Shown here: piece after piece, positions 59,363 to 64,000 of the stretch | Layout: each line of letters opens with the position of its first letter | How positions within the stretch are numbered: position 1 is the stretch's first letter | NCBI GenBank assembly: GCA_046316495.1 | Contig: JBKDAM010000045.1 | Span: 121,486 to 185,485 of the forward strand | Reading direction: 5' to 3' | Source: M3007 sp046316495 | GTDB taxonomy: Bacteria; Bacteroidota; Bacteroidia; Chitinophagales; Saprospiraceae | DNA length: 64,000 nucleotides | Notes under the pieces: model-generated | The model's input: the letters and a program-made list of their open reading frames with translations, nothing else | Told to the model about the DNA's origin: nothing | Database searches by the model: none | Made by a program: the position numbers and the translations under genes

Positions 59363-61333
59363 ATGAAATTCTTACTCAACGCTATCGCAGCTCGAAAACT
59401 GGCATTAATCGGTTTTCTTTTCCTTTCTACGCTGCGGCTACTAGCCCAGACCAACGTGTATGACGACGTTATTGCCGTTAGTCCAGCACACACTGCCCTT
59501 GCAGCTGCCCTTCAACAGGAAGGCCTCGTAGGTGCACTGCAAGATCCGTCTGCTACCCTCACCGTATTCGCGCCCACGAACGAGGCGTTCGACAACCTGG
59601 CCGCAGCTCTTGGGACTGATATCAATGGCTTATTGGCACTTCCCAACCTGTCTGACATTTTGCTCTACCACGTTCTTGGTGCTACCGTTCCTTCCTCCGC
59701 GGTTACCAACGGTGCTATTGTTACGCCTCTGAATGCCAGCAATACCATTAAAATGACTCGCACGAGCGCCGGAGCGGTGTATGCTAACCAAGCACTCGTG
59801 AATGCTGCTGATTTGACTACCGATAATGGCGTGGTGCACTCCACCGCCGCGGTCTTACTTCCTGTAGAAACCGTAGTAGATATCGCAATTGACAATGGAT
59901 TCACTTATTTAACTGCAGCTGTTGTAACGGCTGAGTTGCTTCCAGCCCTAACGGATCCACTCGCTCAACTGACTGTTTTCGCTCCCGAAAATGCAGCATT
60001 CGATAACCTCGCTGCCGCTTTGGGTACCGACATCAATGGTTTGTTGGCCTTGCCTAACCTCGCTGACGTATTGACTTACCACGTACTAGGCGCTGAAGTA
60101 GCTTCTTCTGCCGTAACCAACGGCCTGATCGCTCAACCAATCAGCACCAGCAACACCCTCAAGTTCACAGTTACCAACAGCAACGAAGTATTCGTTAACC
60201 AAGCTCAAGTAACTGCAGTAGATATCAACGCCGATAACGGAATCGTTCACGTCATCAACAGTGTCGTACTGCCAGTAGAAACAGTAGCCGATGTAGCCAT
60301 CGACAATGGTTTCTCCTACTTAACTGCAGCAGTAGTAGAAGCGCGCTTGTTGCCTGCTTTGACCAACCCACTCGCTCAACTGACTGTTTTCGCTCCTGAA
60401 AATGCAGCATTCGATAACCTCGCTGCCGCTTTGGGTACCGACATCAATGGTTTGTTGGCCTTGCCTAACCTCGCTGACGTATTGACTTACCACGTACTGG
60501 GCGCTGAAGTAGCTTCTTCTGCCGTAACCAACGGCCTGATCGCTCAACCAATCAGCACCAGCAATACCCTGAAGTTCACAGTTACCAACAGCAACGAAGT
60601 ATTCGTTAACCAAGCTCAAGTAACTGCAGTAGATATTAACGCCGATAACGGAATCGTTCACGTCATCAACAGTGTCGTACTGCCAGTAGAAACAGTAGCC
60701 GATGTAGCCATCGACAATGGTTTCACCTACTTGACTGCAGCAGTAGTAGAAGCGCGCTTGTTGCCTGCCTTGACCAACCCACTCGCTCAACTGACTGTTT
60801 TCGCTCCAACCAACACAGCCTTCGAAAATTTGGCTGCTGCACTTGGAACAGACATCAGCGGATTGTTGGCTAATCCAGCACTTGGCTCTATTTTATTATA
60901 CCATGTGATCGGAGAGACCCTATTATCCACCGAACTAACGAGTGGACCACTCACTACTCTCAACGGGCAAGCGGTTACAATTAGCTTGGCAGGTGGAGTG
61001 ACCGTGAACAATTCCAATGTGAGCTTGGCAGATTTGCAGGTGTACAATGGTGTGGTGCACGTAATCGACGCCGTTTTGGTACCAGGTCCAGTTAGCACCA
61101 ATAACCTACAGGTAGGTGCAGTTGAAATGTATCCAAATCCAGCAACTGAAATGGTTCGTTTCAACAACTTGCCAGAGAGCAACTTCACGATTATCAATGT
61201 ACAAGGCGCCATTGTTAAAGAAGGAACAACTGTAAACAGCAGCATTCAGGTGGCAGATTTACAGGCTGGAAATTACTTCTTGTACTTGCGCAATGAAAAC
61301 GGCCAGTTTGTAACCAAGTTGGTGAAACTGTAA
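59363..61333 (+). CDS. Secreted protein with four FAS1 (fasciclin) domains and T9SS tail
   Basis: The 656-residue protein has a signal peptide ending LLAQT and four FAS1 domains at about residues 30-168, 169-305, 306-442 and 443-575. Each carries the H1 box (LTVFAPTNEAF or LTVFAPENAAF) and an H2-like YHVLG segment, followed by VDINADNGIVHVINSVVLP. FAS1 domains mediate adhesion. The last 75 residues (VEMYPNPATEMVRFNNLP, then GNYFLYLRNENGQFVTKLVK) form a type A T9SS sorting tail, so the protein is exported by the gld/por system and attached to the surface. Domains 2 and 3 are almost identical in DNA sequence. Confidence 0.93.
   Translation: MKFLLNAIAARKLALIGFLFLSTLRLLAQTNVYDDVIAVSPAHTALAAALQQEGLVGALQDPSATLTVFAPTNEAFDNLAAALGTDINGLLALPNLSDILLYHVLGATVPSSAVTNGAIVTPLNASNTIKMTRTSAGAVYANQALVNAADLTTDNGVVHSTAAVLLPVETVVDIAIDNGFTYLTAAVVTAELLPALTDPLAQLTVFAPENAAFDNLAAALGTDINGLLALPNLADVLTYHVLGAEVASSAVTNGLIAQPISTSNTLKFTVTNSNEVFVNQAQVTAVDINADNGIVHVINSVVLPVETVADVAIDNGFSYLTAAVVEARLLPALTNPLAQLTVFAPENAAFDNLAAALGTDINGLLALPNLADVLTYHVLGAEVASSAVTNGLIAQPISTSNTLKFTVTNSNEVFVNQAQVTAVDINADNGIVHVINSVVLPVETVADVAIDNGFTYLTAAVVEARLLPALTNPLAQLTVFAPTNTAFENLAAALGTDISGLLANPALGSILLYHVIGETLLSTELTSGPLTTLNGQAVTISLAGGVTVNNSNVSLADLQVYNGVVHVIDAVLVPGPVSTNNLQVGAVEMYPNPATEMVRFNNLPESNFTIINVQGAIVKEGTTVNSSIQVADLQAGNYFLYLRNENGQFVTKLVKL
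59958..60779 (+). repeat. Tandem 411-bp repeat (FAS1 domain duplication)
   Basis: Two copies, 59958-60368 and 60369-60779, of exactly 411 bp (137 codons). By eye they differ at 8 positions (about 98% identity); seven changes are silent and one gives Ser to Thr. A further 28 bp of a third copy begins at 60780 and then diverges. Confidence 0.93.
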
Positions 61334-61405
61334 ACCGAGCTTTATTGACTGGAGCAGTTAATTCGCTAGAAAGCTACTATTTTCTGATCCAAAAGCATAA
61401 ATAAG

Positions 61406-61446
61406 AGGTCGGCTGCGGAGAAATTCGCGGCCGACCTTCTTTTTTT
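61406..61446 (+). terminator. Intrinsic terminator of the fasciclin gene
   Basis: AGGTCGGCTGCG pairs with CGCGGCCGACCT (one mismatch), followed by TCT and a T-run. Confidence 0.85.
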
Positions 61447-61462
61447 AGGTACAGAAAATAAA

Positions 61463-61501
61463 AAAGCCTGGTATTGCAAAAAGGATGCAACACCAGGCTT
61501 T
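61463..61501 (-). terminator. Intrinsic terminator of the saccharopine dehydrogenase-family gene
   Basis: A 16-bp stem with one mismatch; on the minus strand it is followed by six T. It lies 24 nt after the stop codon of the minus-strand gene. Confidence 0.88.
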
Positions 61502-61524
61502 ATTGTGAAAATTAGCAAGGACGA

Positions 61525-62736
61525 CTAGTCCATTCCCAAATCAATGTCCACTTTTTCGTGCCAGGGAAGGCCATCCAAGTTGAGACGCTCCATGAACGGA
61601 TCCGGGTTAAACTCTTCCACATTAAACACCCCTTTACCATTCCATTTCCCTTCCAAAATCATCCGAGCACCAATCATGGCAGGGACTCCGGTGGTATAGC
61701 TTACCCCTTGAGTTCCGGTTTCTAAGTAGGCATCGCGGTGGGAGCAGTTGTTCCAAACGTAGTAGGTACGTTCTTTACCGTCTTTGATACCCTTGATCCT
61801 ATTGCCGATACTGGTGTAGCCTGTATAATTTTCGCCCAGTTCTTCTGGTGCGGGCAACACTGCTTTCAGGAATTGAAGAGGGACGATATCAATGCCTTTA
61901 TACCGGATTGGTTCGATTCCGGCCATACCGATATTCTGGATAACCCGAAGGTGGGTGAGGTATTGCTCGCTGAAAGTCATCCAGAAACGGGCGCGGCGGA
62001 GGGTTGGATAATTTTTAACCAAGCTTTCCAGTTCTTCGTGGTAAATCAAATAAGAGCGCTTAGGTCCGATTTCTGGATAGTCGATATCCTTCCAAATTTC
62101 ATGAGGCTCGGTTTCTACCCACTGACCATTTTCCCAATATTTTCCACGCTGGGTGACTTCCCGGATATTGATTTCTGGGTTAAAATTCGTAGCAAATGCC
62201 TTGCCGTGGCTGCCTGCATTTGCATCTACAATATCCAGTTCGTGCAATTCATCGAAGTAGTGTTTTTTCGCATAGGCCGTATACACCCCGGTAACCCCTG
62301 GATCAAAGCCACAGCCAAGCAGTGCCAGAATCCCTTTTTTCTGGTAGCGCTCCTGATAAGCCCACTGCCAGGAATACTCAAACTTTGCTACATCTTTGGG
62401 TTCATAATTGGCGGTATCCATGTAATTAACTCCCGTCTCTAGACAGGCATCCATAATTGGAAGGTCTTGGTAGGGCAGCGCAACATTAATAACGAGGTCG
62501 GGTTGGAACTTTTGGATAAGCGCCACGGTTTGTTCTACCACATCGGCATCCAATCGTGCCGTTTTTATTTTACGGCCACCGTAGGCTTTATAGATGGCAT
62601 CTGCGATCGCATCGCATTTTTTTTTGGTACGGCTGGCCAACATTATTTCGCCAAAAACGTCGCGGTGTTGGGCACATTTGTAAGCCACCACGCGACCGAC
62701 GCCACCGGCGCCAATAATGAGTACTTTATGAGACAT
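61525..62736 (-). CDS. Saccharopine dehydrogenase family protein, probable carboxynorspermidine dehydrogenase
   Basis: The 403-residue protein has the N-terminal NAD(P) site VLIIGAGGVGRVVAYKCA. Then comes the family core: ASRTKKKCDAIADAI, PYQDLPIMDACLETGVNYMD, LALLGCGFDPGVTGVYTAYA and SHGKAFATNFNPEINIRE. This pattern and length match carboxynorspermidine dehydrogenase, which condenses aspartate semialdehyde with a diamine and reduces the product on the alternative route to norspermidine or spermidine. The partner decarboxylase is not in the window. The shared fold with lysine-forming saccharopine dehydrogenases leaves some doubt. Promoter TACTTTTG and terminator are its own. Confidence 0.88.
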   Translation of the reverse strand: MSHKVLIIGAGGVGRVVAYKCAQHRDVFGEIMLASRTKKKCDAIADAIYKAYGGRKIKTARLDADVVEQTVALIQKFQPDLVINVALPYQDLPIMDACLETGVNYMDTANYEPKDVAKFEYSWQWAYQERYQKKGILALLGCGFDPGVTGVYTAYAKKHYFDELHELDIVDANAGSHGKAFATNFNPEINIREVTQRGKYWENGQWVETEPHEIWKDIDYPEIGPKRSYLIYHEELESLVKNYPTLRRARFWMTFSEQYLTHLRVIQNIGMAGIEPIRYKGIDIVPLQFLKAVLPAPEELGENYTGYTSIGNRIKGIKDGKERTYYVWNNCSHRDAYLETGTQGVSYTTGVPAMIGARMILEGKWNGKGVFNVEEFNPDPFMERLNLDGLPWHEKVDIDLGMD

Positions 62737-62791
62737 AGTGAAAGAAAGAACAACGGACTAAACCGTTTATTAGGTGTAACAAATAAGCCCA

Positions 62792-62799
62792 CAAAAGTA
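62792..62799 (-). promoter_or_regulatory. Bacteroidota -7 promoter element
   Basis: Minus strand reads TACTTTTG, a full TAnnTTTG match, 56 nt upstream of the ATG at 62736. Confidence 0.6.
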
Positions 62800-62838
62800 G
62801 GACATATTCAGACATAATCCTGAAATTTGCAACAGAAT

Positions 62839-63642
62839 ATGCACGATCGCAAGTTATCCATCTTTAATGACATCTCCTTTAATCCCCACCCGATTGAGGA
62901 ATACGTACCTATGGAGCCTTTGGATCCAGCGGTATTTGATCGCTTCTGCGAGGATGGATGGTGCTATTGGTCCGATTTATTATTCCGGAGAAATTATTTG
63001 ACTTGGAGAGGGCATGATTGTCGGGTTATTTTGGTTCGCATCCGATTGAAGGATTTTACGTTTAGCAAAAGCCAACGCAAGTGCCTCCGCAAAAACAGTG
63101 ACCTGTTCACTCAGTTTCGAAGCCTGAAAATTGCCCACGAACACGTCCTTTTATTTCAGCAACACTCCAAACGGTTTGGGCATAACCAGCCGCACCGCAT
63201 TGAGGGTTTCTTTAGCCGATACAGTGATATCATGCCCTGCTTTGGGTACGAGTTTGATGTGTTTACCCAAGAGCGGGAGCACATCGCCTCCAGCTTTTTC
63301 CACATTGGAAATAAAAGTATGGCAGGTAACTACGGCTTGTTCAGTCAAGCCCACGCTGCTCGCAGCCTAGGAACATTTACCATGCTCCTAGAAATTCTAC
63401 ACGCCATGCACCTGGGTTTGGAGTATTATTACCCTGGTTTTGTTTACGATATCTCCAGTGAGTTTGACTACAAGCTCAATTTTAATAACCTCGAATATTT
63501 TGACTGGTGGGGCAACTGGTACCCACTGGAACGATTACCCGTTCGGGACTGGCGGGCCAACTGGGAAATACCGTTTCCAGATGAGCCCCTTTTTGTGGAA
63601 GAACCCTCCTTAATCCTCCCTCGGGCAGACCGAACCGCCTAA
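62839..63642 (+). CDS. Arginyl/leucyl-tRNA-protein transferase-like protein
   Basis: The 267-residue protein resembles the ATE1/Bpt family that adds Arg or Leu from tRNA to the N-terminus of target proteins. The clearest block is FTFSKSQRKCLRKNSDL, like the conserved FxxSKSQRRxxxR segment, followed by a GNAT-like part with LLEILHAMHLGLEYYYPGFV, the conserved YYxG(Y/F)-type motif. The N-terminal Cys pair of classical Bpt/ATE1 (CPYLP-type) is not seen; FCEDGWCYWSDLLFRRNYL stands there instead. The ATG at 62839 is used. Divergent from the carboxynorspermidine dehydrogenase gene, 60 nt before a CMD-family gene on the same strand. Confidence 0.75.
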   Translation: MHDRKLSIFNDISFNPHPIEEYVPMEPLDPAVFDRFCEDGWCYWSDLLFRRNYLTWRGHDCRVILVRIRLKDFTFSKSQRKCLRKNSDLFTQFRSLKIAHEHVLLFQQHSKRFGHNQPHRIEGFFSRYSDIMPCFGYEFDVFTQEREHIASSFFHIGNKSMAGNYGLFSQAHAARSLGTFTMLLEILHAMHLGLEYYYPGFVYDISSEFDYKLNFNNLEYFDWWGNWYPLERLPVRDWRANWEIPFPDEPLFVEEPSLILPRADRTA

Positions 63643-63701
63643 TGGACCAACGATCGCATTCATCGACGCTGATTTGAGAAATAAACAAATAAATACTGAC
63701 A

Positions 63702-64000
63702 ATGATAGAAGAATTTAACGACTACCGCGCCCGGATGAACGAGCGTATTTTAGGACAAAACAACCTGGTAATCAAGCGATTTTGGAGCCTTGATAACCAA
63801 ACCTATCAAGAAGGAGCCTTGGATGTGAAGACCAAGGAAATGTTGGGCTTGGTCGCCTCCATGGTATTGCGTTGTGACGACTGTATTAAATATCATCTAG
63901 GAAAATGCCACGATCTAGGGGTGACCACTGATCAAATTTTCGAGATTTTGGCAGTGGCCAACATGGTTGGAGGTTCCATTTGTATTCCCCATACCCGTCG
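63702..64000 (+). CDS. Carboxymuconolactone decarboxylase family protein (partial)
   Basis: The frame opens at ATG 63702 and runs off the window end after 99 codons. The translation starts MIEEFNDYRARMNERIL and contains LVASMVLRCDDCIKYHLGKC, the CMD-family active-site pattern with Cys-x-x-Cys and a His three residues on, as in AhpD-like peroxidase partners. CHDLGVTTDQIFEILAVANM is the next conserved helix pair. It is likely a small thiol-active protein of about 110-120 residues; the original decarboxylase function is not implied. It may be co-transcribed with the transferase gene upstream. Confidence 0.85.
   Translation, partial: MIEEFNDYRARMNERILGQNNLVIKRFWSLDNQTYQEGALDVKTKEMLGLVASMVLRCDDCIKYHLGKCHDLGVTTDQIFEILAVANMVGGSICIPHTR

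Overview
The window is a chromosomal stretch from a free-living Bacteroidota bacterium, most likely of the Saprospiria (inference from gene content; no 16S rRNA is present). The signs are the type IX secretion / gliding core porP-gldKLMN, secreted proteins with C-terminal sorting tails, a fused CcoN-CcoO cbb3 oxidase, BshB1 of bacillithiol synthesis, carboxynorspermidine dehydrogenase, a possible sphingolipid/sulfonolipid gene pair, and many copies of the Bacteroidota -7 promoter element TAnnTTTG. Base composition and gene style look even; there is no prophage, insertion sequence, CRISPR array or obvious island. It reads as core genome with a few eroded spots.

Layout. 1-3.5 kb: a lipoprotein, then an M14 metallopeptidase gene cut by an in-frame TAA and carrying a 60-bp perfect palindrome inside its reading frame. 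4-7.6 kb: nrdB-nrdA (class Ia ribonucleotide reductase) behind a 630-bp leader with DnaA-box-like words. 8-12 kb: a PKD-like anchored protein, an ATP-grasp enzyme, secreted/unknown proteins and a YceI lipoprotein. 12-16 kb: a dicarboxylate symporter, then a tightly coupled cysK-like / alpha-oxoamine synthase pair. 16.3 kb: initiator tRNA-fMet. 16.4-25 kb: secreted serine hydrolase, bshB1, a large LVIVD-repeat secreted protein, hxlR-folP divergent from a DsbA-like lipoprotein. 25-31 kb: ABC-F ATPase, DUF4442, rarA and an Lrp regulator on the minus strand, divergent from a cystathionine gamma-synthase-like gene. 31-41 kb: cation efflux, a split kinase pair, a large BNR-repeat protein, two tandem paralogous lipoproteins and a LytS-type sensor kinase.

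41-47 kb, minus strand: porP, gldK, gldL, gldM, gldN, i.e. the T9SS motor and ring; gldK and gldLMN appear to have separate promoters. 47-53.4 kb, minus strand: the respiratory cluster ccoS, ccoNO (fused), ccoQ, ccoP, ccoG, ccoH/fixH and a SafE-like protein; the copper ATPase CcoI is not present. ccoQ and ccoS are small genes found by direct translation. 53.5-58.9 kb: radical SAM/SPASM protein, L,D-transpeptidase, a beta-barrel-like protein, dienelactone hydrolase and an MFS transporter with an apparent remnant of a serine hydrolase beside it. 59.3-64 kb: a four-FAS1-domain secreted protein with a 98%-identical 411-bp tandem repeat, carboxynorspermidine dehydrogenase, an arginyl/leucyl-transferase-like gene and a carboxymuconolactone decarboxylase-family gene cut by the window end.

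I found no convincing wholly new multi-gene system. The items most worth a second look are the coding palindrome plus nonsense codon in the M14 gene, the possible sulfonolipid-base operon next to gliding genes, the regulatory structures around the cco operon, the orphan terminator behind nrdA, and the recent FAS1 duplication. All repeat and motif statements come from reading the sequence by eye; family names come from recognised motifs, without database searches.
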